A DNA stretch of 64,000 nt from JAIBJN01 sp963842305 (GTDB lineage Bacteria; Actinomycetota; Thermoleophilia; Gaiellales; Gaiellaceae), in NCBI GenBank assembly GCA_963842305.1, contig CAWJFW010000002.1, forward strand, positions 620,001-684,000, in the 5' to 3' direction. How positions within the stretch are numbered: position 1 is the stretch's first letter; each line of letters opens with the position of its first letter. The notes beneath the pieces were generated by a model. The model was not told the DNA's origin and did not search any database. It saw only the letters and a program-made list of their open reading frames with translations. Both the position numbers and the translations under genes were made by a program. Shown here one piece after another: positions 40,646 to 49,150 of this stretch.

Positions 40646-42517
40646 ATGGCAACGGAGGCCGCAACCACGCGCGCCGAGCGAATCGAGGCGGATCTCAAGG
40701 GACTTCCGCCGAAGCCGGGCGTCTACCTGTTTCGCGACGCGAAGGGCACCGTCCTCTACGTCGGCAAGGCGAAGTCGCTGCGAGCCCGAGTGCGCTCCTA
40801 TTTCCGCGGCGGCGACGCCCGGCTCGGGCTCGACCGCCTGATCGAGCGGATCAATGCGATCGAGGTCATCGTCACGTCGACCGAGGTCGAGGCGTTCCAC
40901 CTCGAGCAGAACCTGATCAAGCGCTACCGGCCGACGTTCAACGTCCGCCTCCGCGACGACAAGAGCTATCCGTACATCGCGGTCACGGTCGAGGACGAGT
41001 ACCCGCGAGTGATGTTCACCCGGGAGCGGCACCGGCGCGGGGTCGTCTACTTCGGCCCCTACGCCTCGGCGAAGAAGGTGCGCGAGACGCTCGACGTCCT
41101 GAACCGTGTCTTCCCCTACCGGCCGTGCGAGGGGCCGCAGCCCGGCCGCCACTCGGGCATCCCGTGCCTCGACTACCACATCGACCGCTGTCTGGCGCCG
41201 TGTGTCGGCTACGTCACCAAGGAGGACTACCGCGCGATCGTCGAGCGCGTGATCGAGTTCCTGTCCGGCGAGACGAGACCGGTCATCCGCGAGCTCGAGG
41301 AGAAGATGCGCGCGGCGGCAGAGCTGCAGGAGTTCGAGGAGGCGGCGCGCTACCGGAACCGCCTCACGGCGGTCCGCCACCTGGCCGAGCGGCAGGCGGC
41401 GGACAAGCGAGCGATCGGGACGGTGGACGTGGTCGGGATCGCGGCGAGCGGCCGGACAGCCGCCGTTCAGATCTTTCCGCTCCGCGGCGGCCGGCTGGTC
41501 GACCGGCACACGTTCTATCTCGAGAACGAGGCCGGGGAGGAGGTTCCGCAGCTTCTCGAATCGTTCTGTCTCGAGTACTACGGTGGGGCGCCGAGCGTCC
41601 CGCCGCTCATCGTCGTCCCGCCCGACGTCGGCCCGACCGACGGCCTGGCCGGCTACCTCTCCGACCTGCGCGGCTCGAAGGTGGAGGTGCGCTCCTCGCG
41701 CCGGGGCGAGAAGCGGCGCCTCCAGGAGCTCGCCCAGCAGAACGCCGAGCTGGCGCTCCAGAGCGACGCGGCCAACCGCGAGCGCAAGCGCCTTCGCCGC
41801 ATCGAAGCCCTCGAGGAGCTGCGCGAGTGCCTCAACCTCGAAAGCCTGCCGATCCGCATCGAGTGCTTCGACATCTCGAACATCCAGGGCGAGTCGCCGG
41901 TCGGTTCCATGGTCGTCTTCCAGGACGCGGTGCCCAAGAAGGCCCACTACCGGAAGTTCGGAATCAAGGGCGTGGAGGGCCAGGACGACTTCGCCATGAT
42001 GGCCGAGGTGGTCTCGCGCCGGTTCGCCCGGGCGAAGGAGGTGACGGCGGAGCGCTACGACGACGGATTCGCCGCCGTCCCGAACCTCGTCGTGATCGAC
42101 GGCGGCAAGGGGCAGCTCTCCGCCGCGCTCGCCGCCATCCAGGCCTACGACCTGCCGCGTGTCGCGGTCATCGCGCTGGCGAAGCGCGAGGAGGAGGTCT
42201 TCGTCCCGGGCCGTTCCAAGCCCGTCGTGCTCGAGCGTGACTCGGCGGGGCTCCAGCTCCTGCAGCGAATCCGGGACGAGGCGCACCGCTTCGCACTCGG
42301 CTTCCACCGGCGGCGCCGGGACGCAAGGTCGCGTGAGTCGATCCTCGACGCCCTACCGGGTGTCGGCCCGGCGCGAAAGCGTGCCTTGATCCAGCACTTC
42401 GGCTCGCCTGAGCGGCTGCTCGAGGCGAGCTCCGAGGAATTGGAGGGCGTCTCCGGCGTTCCCGCGAAGGTCGGCCGGGAGATCCACGCCGCTCTCCACC
42501 GGGCGGGGGGCGCGTAG
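40646..42517 (+). CDS. uvrC: UvrABC excinuclease subunit C
   Basis: The 623-residue protein has all UvrC parts. The GIY-YIG nuclease reads KPGVYLFRDAKGTVLYVGKA. The Cys-rich segment is PCLDYHIDRCLAPC and the UVR motif is ELQEFEEAARYRNRLTAV. The RNase-H-like nuclease has ECFDISNIQGESPVGSMVVF and VIDGGKGQLSAAL. A C-terminal helix-hairpin-helix is ALPGVGPARKRALIQHFGS. It makes the dual incision in nucleotide excision repair. The long antisense frame here is a shadow. Confidence 0.97.
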   Translation: MATEAATTRAERIEADLKGLPPKPGVYLFRDAKGTVLYVGKAKSLRARVRSYFRGGDARLGLDRLIERINAIEVIVTSTEVEAFHLEQNLIKRYRPTFNVRLRDDKSYPYIAVTVEDEYPRVMFTRERHRRGVVYFGPYASAKKVRETLDVLNRVFPYRPCEGPQPGRHSGIPCLDYHIDRCLAPCVGYVTKEDYRAIVERVIEFLSGETRPVIRELEEKMRAAAELQEFEEAARYRNRLTAVRHLAERQAADKRAIGTVDVVGIAASGRTAAVQIFPLRGGRLVDRHTFYLENEAGEEVPQLLESFCLEYYGGAPSVPPLIVVPPDVGPTDGLAGYLSDLRGSKVEVRSSRRGEKRRLQELAQQNAELALQSDAANRERKRLRRIEALEELRECLNLESLPIRIECFDISNIQGESPVGSMVVFQDAVPKKAHYRKFGIKGVEGQDDFAMMAEVVSRRFARAKEVTAERYDDGFAAVPNLVVIDGGKGQLSAALAAIQAYDLPRVAVIALAKREEEVFVPGRSKPVVLERDSAGLQLLQRIRDEAHRFALGFHRRRRDARSRESILDALPGVGPARKRALIQHFGSPERLLEASSEELEGVSGVPAKVGREIHAALHRAGGA

Positions 42518-42567
42518 CGGCAGGGGCCGGCCCGAACGGCGACCGGCCCCAAGTCGAATCGCCGCGT

Positions 42568-43056
42568 TCAGCGAAGGGAGGCCGCGACCTGCTCCAGGAG
42601 GTCCATGGCGTCCTGCATGCCGTCCTCCATCCCGGAGTTGATGTGCCCGTCCCGGTGCTCCTTGCTGGTGTGCTCGACGAGGATCGCGAGGGTCGTGCGA
42701 CCGTCTACCTCGGTGAGGGTCAGCGTGTCCAGCGCCTCCCCGTCGGGGAATCCTTCGTAGACCTCGGTCGAGACGAGGCGCTCGTTCGGCACGATCTCGC
42801 GGTACTCGCCGTGGAAGGCGACCTCGAGACCGTCAGGGGTCACCATCGCGTAGCGCCACGTGCCGCCGATGCGGAGGTCGATCTCGGCGACCGTCACCTC
42901 GCCTCGGTTCGCGTGCCACCAGCGCTTGACCAGCTCGGGCGTTGTCCACGCCTTGTAGACGAGGTGCTTCGGTGCGTCGAACTCACGGGTGATGAGGATC
43001 TGCTCGTCCGTGGGGAGCGTGACCCTCGCCGTTCCGCTACTCGTCACGTTTGCCAT
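42568..43056 (-). CDS. SRPBCC/AHSA1-type protein
   Basis: ATG 43056 with AAGGAG upstream gives 162 residues. It has ITREFDAPKHLVYKAWTTPE, WWHANRGEVTVAEIDLRIGG, TWRYAMVTPDGLEVAFHGEY and TSKEHRDGHINSGMEDGMQD, matching the AHSA1/START-like family often paired with ArsR regulators. It overlaps the ArsR gene end by 20 bases. The ligand is unknown. Confidence 0.9.
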   Translation of the reverse strand: MANVTSSGTARVTLPTDEQILITREFDAPKHLVYKAWTTPELVKRWWHANRGEVTVAEIDLRIGGTWRYAMVTPDGLEVAFHGEYREIVPNERLVSTEVYEGFPDGEALDTLTLTEVDGRTTLAILVEHTSKEHRDGHINSGMEDGMQDAMDLLEQVAASLR

Positions 43057-43393
43057 CTCCTTCCTCCTTCTGTTTGAGGTCCTCGAGCACGACATCCAGC
43101 TGGTCGAATCGCCCCGACCATGAGCGCTCGTACGCCTTGACCCAGTCGTGGATGGGCTTGAGCGCGTGGCCGTTCAGCCGGTACAGGCGCCGGCGGCCGG
43201 CTTCGCGCACGTCGACCACGCCCACCTCTCGCAGCACCCGCAGGTGCTTGGAGACCTGCGGCTGTGCCAGACCGAGCGTCCGTACGAGGTCGTTCACGGC
43301 TCGCTCGCCGCCCGCGAGGGCGTCCACGATCTGGCGTCGTCTGGGCTCGGCCACCGCGTTGAACGCATCCACCGTCGTCGCTGCTCGTGCCAT
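43037..43393 (-). CDS. ArsR-family regulator
   Basis: ATG 43393 gives 118 residues. The winged helix is AVAEPRRRQIVDALAGGERA, LAQPQVSKHLRVLREVGVVD and VREAGRRRLYRLNGHALKPI, followed by WVKAYERSWSGRFDQL. No Cys metal site is present. This subtype is typically encoded with an SRPBCC partner, as here. A palindrome-like AT-rich site lies upstream at 43404-43421, fitting autoregulation. Confidence 0.9.
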   Translation of the reverse strand: MARAATTVDAFNAVAEPRRRQIVDALAGGERAVNDLVRTLGLAQPQVSKHLRVLREVGVVDVREAGRRRLYRLNGHALKPIHDWVKAYERSWSGRFDQLDVVLEDLKQKEEGDGKRDE

Positions 43394-43403
43394 GCGAACA
43401 ATA

Positions 43404-43421
43404 TATACCCATATAGGCATA
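43404..43421. promoter_or_regulatory. Imperfect palindrome upstream of ArsR gene
   Basis: TATACCCATATAGGCATA is a near-palindrome (arms TATACC and GGCATA) in a conspicuous AT-rich island between the ArsR gene and the divergent oxidoreductase. It is a probable ArsR operator and promoter region. Confidence 0.5.
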
Positions 43422-43465
43422 TGTCAACCGAACCCCGCTCTCGTTTCGCAGTTAGCCTGGGCGCC

Positions 43466-44086
43466 ATGGATGCGCTGTCCGTCGCCATCTGGAGCGACTA
43501 CACCTGACCGTTCTGCTACGTCGGCCTCGCCCGGGCCGAATGGCTGGAGCGCCGGTTCGGCGCGCAGGTCGACTGGTTTCCCTTCTTCCTTCATCCGGAG
43601 TACCCGGCCGAGGGGCTGCCGCGGACCGACCTCGAACGCCGCTACGGCCCCGGCGTCCACGAGCACACGCGGCGCATGGTGGAGGCCGCAGGACTGACGT
43701 ACGCGCCGTCCCCGAGGCTCCCGAACACGCTCCCTGCCCTCCAGACCACCGAACTCGCGCGAGACCGCGGGCTGCACGAGCCGGTGCACACGCGTTTCAT
43801 GCACGCGTACTGGTCGGAGGGGAAGGATCTCGGTGACGCTGAGGTGCTGCTCGACCTTGCCGCGGAAGCCGGGCTCGATCGGGACGAAACCGCCGAGGTC
43901 ATCGCCGACCGGCGGTATGCCGATCGAATCGTCGCGTCCACCCAGGACGCCAACGGACTCGGGATCAACGCCATTCCAGCGTTCGTTCTCGACCGGCGCC
44001 TGCTCGTCCTCGGCGCGCAGCCCGAGGAGGTGTTCGAGCAGGCGGTCGCCCAGGTGCAGGCAGGCGAATCGCCCCCCGGCGATTGA
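43466..44086 (+). CDS. DsbA/FrnE-family oxidoreductase, candidate selenoprotein (UGA at active-site Cys)
   Basis: From ATG 43466 the frame reads MDALSVAIWSDYT, TGA (43505-43507), then PFCYVGLARAEWLERRFGAQ and on without any other stop to 44086 (206 residues with Sec at 14). The family motif is SDxxCPxCY, so TGA replaces exactly the first redox Cys of CPFC, giving Sec-Pro-Phe-Cys. The rest is a complete FrnE/DsbA-like protein: VDWFPFFLHPEYPAEGLPRT, LHEPVHTRFMHAYWSEGKDL and GINAIPAFVLDRRLLVLGAQ with cis-Pro. A SECIS-like hairpin follows the UGA. If not Sec, it is a nonsense pseudogene. Confidence 0.82.
43521..43539 (+). promoter_or_regulatory. Candidate bacterial SECIS hairpin
   Basis: TCGGCC (43521-43526) pairs perfectly with GGCCGA (43534-43539). 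A U-G pair can extend the stem to 7 bp, leaving a CGCCC apical loop that starts 20 bases after the UGA. Bacterial SECIS elements are hairpins in the coding sequence just after UGA with a G early in the apical loop, which this fits. Confidence 0.5.
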
Positions 44087-44149
44087 CAGCTGCGCGGGGT
44101 CGTGGAATTCTCGCGCACGAGGCGGGGCCGAACCGCGAAGGGAGGGGTC

Positions 44150-45694
44150 ATGGAACGACATGGCTCGGAGAGCTATTACATCCTCGGTGAGGGCCTACTC
44201 TCGGAGAGCGTCGGCGGGCGAGAGCGTTCCCTCGCGGCGGCCGTCGAGGCCGCTGTGCCGCCGTTTCGCTTCACGAGGGTCGGCCCGAAGGGCCCGACGC
44301 TGTCGGACTCCGTGCTCGAGCGCGTCGCGAACGCGATGACCTCGAGCGGCCGGCGGCGAGAATCGGGAATCCCGGCCGGCTTCACCTACCTCGGGCAGTT
44401 CGTCGACCACGACCTGACGTTCGACAAGACGCCGGTTACGCTCGGCGATCGGGTCACGCCGGCACAGCTCGTGCAGAACAGGTCGCCGAGCCTCGATCTC
44501 GACTCCCTCTACGGGGCCGGCCCGCAGGATCCGGAGTCTGCGAAGTTCTACGAGGACGACGTCCACCTCAAGATGGGGAGGACGGATGCGATCGGGCCGG
44601 ACAAGGCGCGCCAGGGCTTCGATCTGCCGCGCGGCACGTCGGGAACTGCCGCGCAGCGGCGGACCGCGATCATCCCCGATCCGCGGAACGACGAGAACCT
44701 CGCCGTGGCCCAAACGCACCTCGCGTTCATCCGCTTCCACAACCGGGTCGTCGACAGGCTGCCGTCCTCCGTGCCTGCTGCCCAGAAGTTCATGAGGGCC
44801 AGGAGGACGGTCGTCAAGCACTACCAGTGGATGCTGCGCCACGACCTCCTGCCTCGCATCTGCGACGGCGCCGTCGTCCGCGACGTGTTCAACAACGGCC
44901 GCAAGGTGTTCGAGGTGGGCGCTCCGCCGATGGACGTGCCGACGATGCCGATCGAGTTCTCGGTCGCCGCCTACCGGCTGGGCCACAGCATGGTTCGGGA
45001 CGAGTACAGCTGGAACAAGCGCTTCGACTTCGGGAGCGCCTCGCTCGACCTCCTCTTCGACTTCTCCGGCCTGAGCGGCACCCTCGGGGGCGGGCGGCGT
45101 CTGCCCAGCAACTGGATCGCGGACTTCCGCCGCCTCTACAACTTCGGGGAGGCCGACCGCGACGACTTGACCGTCCCGAAGGCGCAGTTCAACCACACCA
45201 TGCGGATCGACACGCTGCTTGCCTTCACGCTGCGCCGGCTGCGGCGGATGCCCGCCGGGGAGACGCACAATCTCGCGCTCCGCAACTTGCTCAGGGGCAA
45301 GATGCTGCGGCTCGCCACGGGTCAGCAGATGGCGAAGCTCCTGCGCAGCAAGGGCGTCAACGTCGCCACGCTCACGCGCGCGCAGATCAGAACCGGCAAG
45401 GGGGGCGCCGAACTCGAAGAACTCACGAAGGCGCAGCGCGACGCCTTCCTGCGGGATACGCCGCTCTGGTTCTACGTTCTGCGCGAGGCGGAGCTGGGCG
45501 GCGGCAAGCTGCGCGGCGTGGGCGCGCGGCTCGTCGCGGAGACGTTCCACCGAGCGATGGAGGGAAGCGACTTCTCGATCGTCCGGGACGAGTCGTTCAC
45601 CCCGAAGCTGGGGCGCGACTCGAGCTTCACGATGGTCGATCTGCTCCTCTTCGCCGCGAACGGGAAGAAGTCGGTGATCGCTCCGCTCGGCTGA
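44150..45694 (+). CDS. Animal-type haem peroxidase
   Basis: ATG 44150 with GGAGGGG upstream gives 514 residues. Peroxidase-cyclooxygenase motifs are GFTYLGQFVDHDLTFDKTPV with distal His (about 87), IPDPRNDENLAVAQTHLAFI, HYQWMLRHDLLPRI, and AAYRLGHSMVRDEYSWNKRF with the proximal His. It probably oxidises small molecules or halides with peroxide. No signal peptide is seen. It follows the candidate selenoprotein by 63 bases on the same strand, so a shared redox role is possible. Confidence 0.92.
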   Translation: MERHGSESYYILGEGLLSESVGGRERSLAAAVEAAVPPFRFTRVGPKGPTLSDSVLERVANAMTSSGRRRESGIPAGFTYLGQFVDHDLTFDKTPVTLGDRVTPAQLVQNRSPSLDLDSLYGAGPQDPESAKFYEDDVHLKMGRTDAIGPDKARQGFDLPRGTSGTAAQRRTAIIPDPRNDENLAVAQTHLAFIRFHNRVVDRLPSSVPAAQKFMRARRTVVKHYQWMLRHDLLPRICDGAVVRDVFNNGRKVFEVGAPPMDVPTMPIEFSVAAYRLGHSMVRDEYSWNKRFDFGSASLDLLFDFSGLSGTLGGGRRLPSNWIADFRRLYNFGEADRDDLTVPKAQFNHTMRIDTLLAFTLRRLRRMPAGETHNLALRNLLRGKMLRLATGQQMAKLLRSKGVNVATLTRAQIRTGKGGAELEELTKAQRDAFLRDTPLWFYVLREAELGGGKLRGVGARLVAETFHRAMEGSDFSIVRDESFTPKLGRDSSFTMVDLLLFAANGKKSVIAPLG

Positions 45695-45701
45695 TCCGAG
45701 C

Positions 45702-47342
45702 TCAGTCCCCGTCCGGGGCCATGTACGGATAGCGGTAGTCCGTCGGCGGGAGGAACGTCTCCTTGATCGTCCGCGGGCTCACCCAGCGGATCAGGTTCCA
45801 GAGCGAGCCGGCCTTGTCGTTCGTCCCTGACGCCCGCGCGCCGCCGAACGGCTGCTGAGCCACGACCGCGCCGGTCGGCTTGTCGTTGACGTAGAGGTTC
45901 CCCGCCGTGTAGCGGAGGACGTCCGACGCCTCCATCACGGCCTCCCGCTCGCCGGCGAAGATCGCGCCAGTCAGGGCGTACGGGGCCGTGCGGTCGATCA
46001 GCTCGAGGGTCTCCTCCCAGCTTCCGTCCGGATAGACGAAGGTGGTGACCACCGGACCGAAGAGCTCGTCGCGGAGGAGCCGGAAGTCGGGATCCTCGGT
46101 GCGGATGACCGTTGGCTGAACGAAGTAGCCCTCGCTGTCGTCGTAGCCGCCGCCTACGACCACCTCGCTCTTGGCGTCGGCCTTCGCCTCCTCGATCGCC
46201 TCCTTCTGGGTGTCGAACGAGGCGGCGTCGATGACCGCTCCCATGAAGTTCGAGAAGTCCGAGACGTCGCCGTACTTGAGCTCGCCGACCTGGTCGACGA
46301 GCTGCTCCTGAATCGCCGGCCACATGCTCTCGGGCGCGTAGACGCGCGACGCGGCAGAGCACTTCTGGCCCTGGTACTCGAAGGAGCCGCGGAGGATCGC
46401 GGTCGCGACCGCCTCGGCGTCCGCGGTGGGGTGGGCGACGATGAAGTCCTTGCCGCCGGTCTCACCGACGATCCGCGGATAGCTGCGATAGCTCGCGATG
46501 TTTTCTCCGATCGTCTTCCACATTCCCTGGAAGACCGCCGTCGAGCCGGTGAAGTGGACCCCGGCGAGCTCCGAGCTCGCGAGCGCCGGGTCGCCGATGT
46601 CCTTGCCGGAGCCGTAGACGAGGTTCAGGACGCCGTCGGGCAGCCCGGCTTCCTGGAAGAGCCGCATCGTGTAGTAGGCCGAGAGCATCGCGGTCGACGC
46701 CGGCTTCCAGAGGACCGTGTTGCCCATGAGGACGGGCGCGCCCGTGAGATTGCCGCCGATCGCGGTGAAGTTGAAGGGCGACACCGCGAGGACGAAGCCC
46801 TCGAGCGGGCGGTACTCCAAGCGGTTCCAGATCCCCGGGCTCGAGATCGGCTGCTCCTCGTACATCCGGGTCATGAACCACGGGTTGAAGCGCCAGAAGT
46901 CGATGAGCTCGCACGCCGCGTCGATCTCGGCCTGGTGGGCCGTCTTCGACTGGCCGAGCATGGTCGCGGCGTTGAGCGTGTCCCGCCATGGGCCGGCGAG
47001 CAGCTCGGCGGCCCGGAGAAATACCGCCGCGCGCTCCTCCCAGGGGACCCGGTGCCAGTCTTCCCAGGCCTCCGCCGACGCCTTGACCGCGGCCTCGACT
47101 TCCTTCGCGCCGCCCTGGTGAACGTCCGCGAGGACGTGGTCCTTGGCATGGGGCATGACCGCCTGCTTGACGTTCCCGGTCTTGACGTCTTTGCCGCCGA
47201 TGACGAGCGGAATTTCGATCCGCTCGCTCTTCATCTGCTCGAGGCGAAGTTGAAGGCTCGCGCGCTCGGGGGAGCCCGGCGCGTAGTCGCGAATCGGCTC
47301 GTTCACCGGCGTCGGAACGCGGAAGATCCCTGGTGCGCTCAT
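45702..47342 (-). CDS. pruA: L-glutamate gamma-semialdehyde (pyrroline-5-carboxylate) dehydrogenase
   Basis: ATG 47342 gives 546 residues. It is an aldehyde dehydrogenase of the PruA group: SPFNFTAIGGNLTGAPVLMG, TGSTAVFQGM, GETGGKDFIVAH, and FEYQGQKCSAASRVYAP with catalytic Cys. The N-terminal PVNEPIRDYAPGSPERASLQ is typical of the bacterial and eukaryotic P5C dehydrogenase form. It oxidises glutamate semialdehyde to glutamate with NAD in proline use. No proline dehydrogenase is adjacent. It is divergent from ogt. Confidence 0.95.
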   Translation of the reverse strand: MSAPGIFRVPTPVNEPIRDYAPGSPERASLQLRLEQMKSERIEIPLVIGGKDVKTGNVKQAVMPHAKDHVLADVHQGGAKEVEAAVKASAEAWEDWHRVPWEERAAVFLRAAELLAGPWRDTLNAATMLGQSKTAHQAEIDAACELIDFWRFNPWFMTRMYEEQPISSPGIWNRLEYRPLEGFVLAVSPFNFTAIGGNLTGAPVLMGNTVLWKPASTAMLSAYYTMRLFQEAGLPDGVLNLVYGSGKDIGDPALASSELAGVHFTGSTAVFQGMWKTIGENIASYRSYPRIVGETGGKDFIVAHPTADAEAVATAILRGSFEYQGQKCSAASRVYAPESMWPAIQEQLVDQVGELKYGDVSDFSNFMGAVIDAASFDTQKEAIEEAKADAKSEVVVGGGYDDSEGYFVQPTVIRTEDPDFRLLRDELFGPVVTTFVYPDGSWEETLELIDRTAPYALTGAIFAGEREAVMEASDVLRYTAGNLYVNDKPTGAVVAQQPFGGARASGTNDKAGSLWNLIRWVSPRTIKETFLPPTDYRYPYMAPDGD

Positions 47343-47354
47343 GAACGGCATTCT

Positions 47355-47819
47355 ATGGTCGTGCACGTGGTCGCGTACGGGGTCCCGGCCTGGGGGATCG
47401 GCGAGCTCTACTTCAGATCGGGGAGGCTTCTCTACCACGAGCTTCCGACAGCGGGCTCCTCGGGCGCCGACCGCTCCGACCATCCGTTGGCGGATCGCAT
47501 GCTCGAGTACTTCCAGGGCCGGCGTGTCTCGTTCGACGACGTGGAGGTCGAGGAGAGCTGGGGGTCGCCCTTCCAGCAGGCGCTGGCCGAGGCGCTGCGC
47601 GCGGTCCCCTGGGGCGAGGTCGTGACCTACGGCGAGCTCGCCGCACTCGCCGGCCGTCCGCGGGCTCCCCGCGCTGCGGGCACGTTCTGCGCCGAGAACA
47701 ACTTCCCGCTCGTCGTCCCGTGCCACCGCGTCGTCTCCGCAATCGGTCTCGGCAGCTACGGCTCGCTCGGTATCGAGTACAAGCGGCGGCTGCTGGCGCT
47801 AGAGGGCGTCGACCTCTGA
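47355..47819 (+). CDS. ogt: Methylated-DNA--protein-cysteine methyltransferase
   Basis: The 154-residue protein has the C-terminal signature SPFQQALAEALRAVPWGEVV, TYGELAALAGRPRAPRAAGT and FPLVVPCHRVVSAIGLGSYG, with the acceptor Cys in PCHRV. It transfers alkyl groups from O6-alkylguanine to itself. The N-terminal region is short but present. ATG 47355 is 12 bases from the divergent pruA start, so the promoters overlap the coding ends or the start is slightly further in. Confidence 0.93.
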   Translation: MVVHVVAYGVPAWGIGELYFRSGRLLYHELPTAGSSGADRSDHPLADRMLEYFQGRRVSFDDVEVEESWGSPFQQALAEALRAVPWGEVVTYGELAALAGRPRAPRAAGTFCAENNFPLVVPCHRVVSAIGLGSYGSLGIEYKRRLLALEGVDL

Positions 47820-47952
47820 GCCTCGCTCGCCTACCGCTCGCTCTCGTGGGGGAAACCATGTTTCCTCCACGCACCCCCTTCTTCGACGCAGCGAGGGAAC
47901 CCCCCCGTTTCCTCACACACCTTCCCCAGGCCCACCGGCCGGAGTCCAGCCG

Positions 47953-48873
47953 GTGAGCCTCTCGGAAGACGTCAGGGAGGAGCTCGCGGCGATCGAGCCG
48001 CGCAAGGCGTGCTGCCGCCTGGCCGAGCTCTCCGCTCTCGTGCGCGGCGCCGGCAGCGTTCACCTTCGAGGCGGCGGCCGTATCGGAGTGCACCTCGAGC
48101 TGGCGAGCGGACCGGCAGCCCGCCGTGCCTTTTCGCTCCTGCGTTCCTACGGGGTTCCCTGCGAGATCCGTACCTACAAGCGGCGCTCGTTCGAGCGAGC
48201 GACGCGGTACCAGCTCCACCTCGGGGACGACGCCCGCGCCTTGCAGGCGTTGAACGAGGCCGGAGTCCTCGATGCGAACCTGGCCCCGCTCGAGCACCCT
48301 CCCAGGCGAGTGGTCGCTCGCGCGTGCTGCCGGGCGGCGTATCTGCGCGGCGCCTTGCTCGCGGCGGGGTCGGTCAGCGGTCCACGCAACGCGCACCTCG
48401 AGCTGCGAACGGCGACGACCGCCTCGGCCACGTTCCTTGCCGAGCTTGCGGGCGTTGAGGGCTTCGCCGTGGCCGTCTACGAGCGCAGCCGTCACGCGGT
48501 CGCCTACGCGAAGGGCACCGAGACCGTCGGGGAGCTGCTCGCCTTCCTCGGGGCCCAGGAGGCCGCGCTCCGCTTCGGCGAGGAGGCGGTCGTGGCCGCG
48601 ACGCGCGCTCGCGCGAACCGTCTTGCCAACGCCGACCACGCGAACATCGTGCGCACGAGCCGCGCCGCCGACATCCAGCTCCGCGCGATCCGCCGTCTGG
48701 AGCGCGAGGGGCGCCTAGGCGAGCTCGCCCCGGAGCTGGGGGAGATCGCTCGTCTCCGGATCCGCAACCCGACGCTCTCGCTGCGCGAGCTCGCCCGCCG
48801 CTGCGATCCACCGGCGACGAAGGCCGCCGCCCATCGCCGGCTGGCCAGAATCCAGCGGCTCGCCGAGCTCTGA
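47953..48873 (+). CDS. whiA: DNA-binding protein WhiA
   Basis: GTG 47953 gives 306 residues. The N-terminal LAGLIDADG-like fold is seen in ACCRAAYLRGALLAAGSVSG and AYAKGTETVGELLAFLGAQE. The C-terminal HTH has ELAPELGEIARLRIRNPTLS, LRELARRCDPPATKAAAHRR and LARIQRLAEL. WhiA controls sporulation in Streptomyces and is conserved across Gram-positives. It is followed by gap. The usual upstream rapZ and yvcK genes are not between uvrC and whiA here. Confidence 0.95.
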   Translation: MSLSEDVREELAAIEPRKACCRLAELSALVRGAGSVHLRGGGRIGVHLELASGPAARRAFSLLRSYGVPCEIRTYKRRSFERATRYQLHLGDDARALQALNEAGVLDANLAPLEHPPRRVVARACCRAAYLRGALLAAGSVSGPRNAHLELRTATTASATFLAELAGVEGFAVAVYERSRHAVAYAKGTETVGELLAFLGAQEAALRFGEEAVVAATRARANRLANADHANIVRTSRAADIQLRAIRRLEREGRLGELAPELGEIARLRIRNPTLSLRELARRCDPPATKAAAHRRLARIQRLAEL

Positions 48874-48916
48874 CGGCGTGTCCCCCTCGGCTCGAGCCGG
48901 CCAAAAGAGAGCGGGC

Positions 48917-48951
48917 CGGAGGGGAAGCTCCGAGGACGACCTCCCCCTCCG
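48917..48951 (+). terminator. Hairpin after whiA
   Basis: CGGAGGGG (48917-48924) and CCCCTCCG (48944-48951) form an 8-bp stem with a 19-base loop in the whiA-gap spacer. No T-run follows. It could be a weak terminator or a leader structure for gap. Confidence 0.35.
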
Positions 48952-49150
48952 CTTGCGCCCACGCTCCGGACCATGACGCCGGACGGGGTCTGAATCCGAC
49001 GCCGGACGAGCATGGACCCGCTCTCGTGAACGAGCGTAATCGGCGGCTTCGGAGCGTGCAAGACTCTTCGACCAGAATTTTCCACAAGCCGGGATCGCGC
49101 GGCGACCGAGGTTAGAATCGCCGCGCCGAGGATAACGTCGAGGAGGCGGC

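Noticed and set aside
40190..42307. 705-codon minus-strand open frame
   Set aside because: Exact antisense of uvrC and part of the sirtuin gene; no domain, and uvrC is unmistakable.
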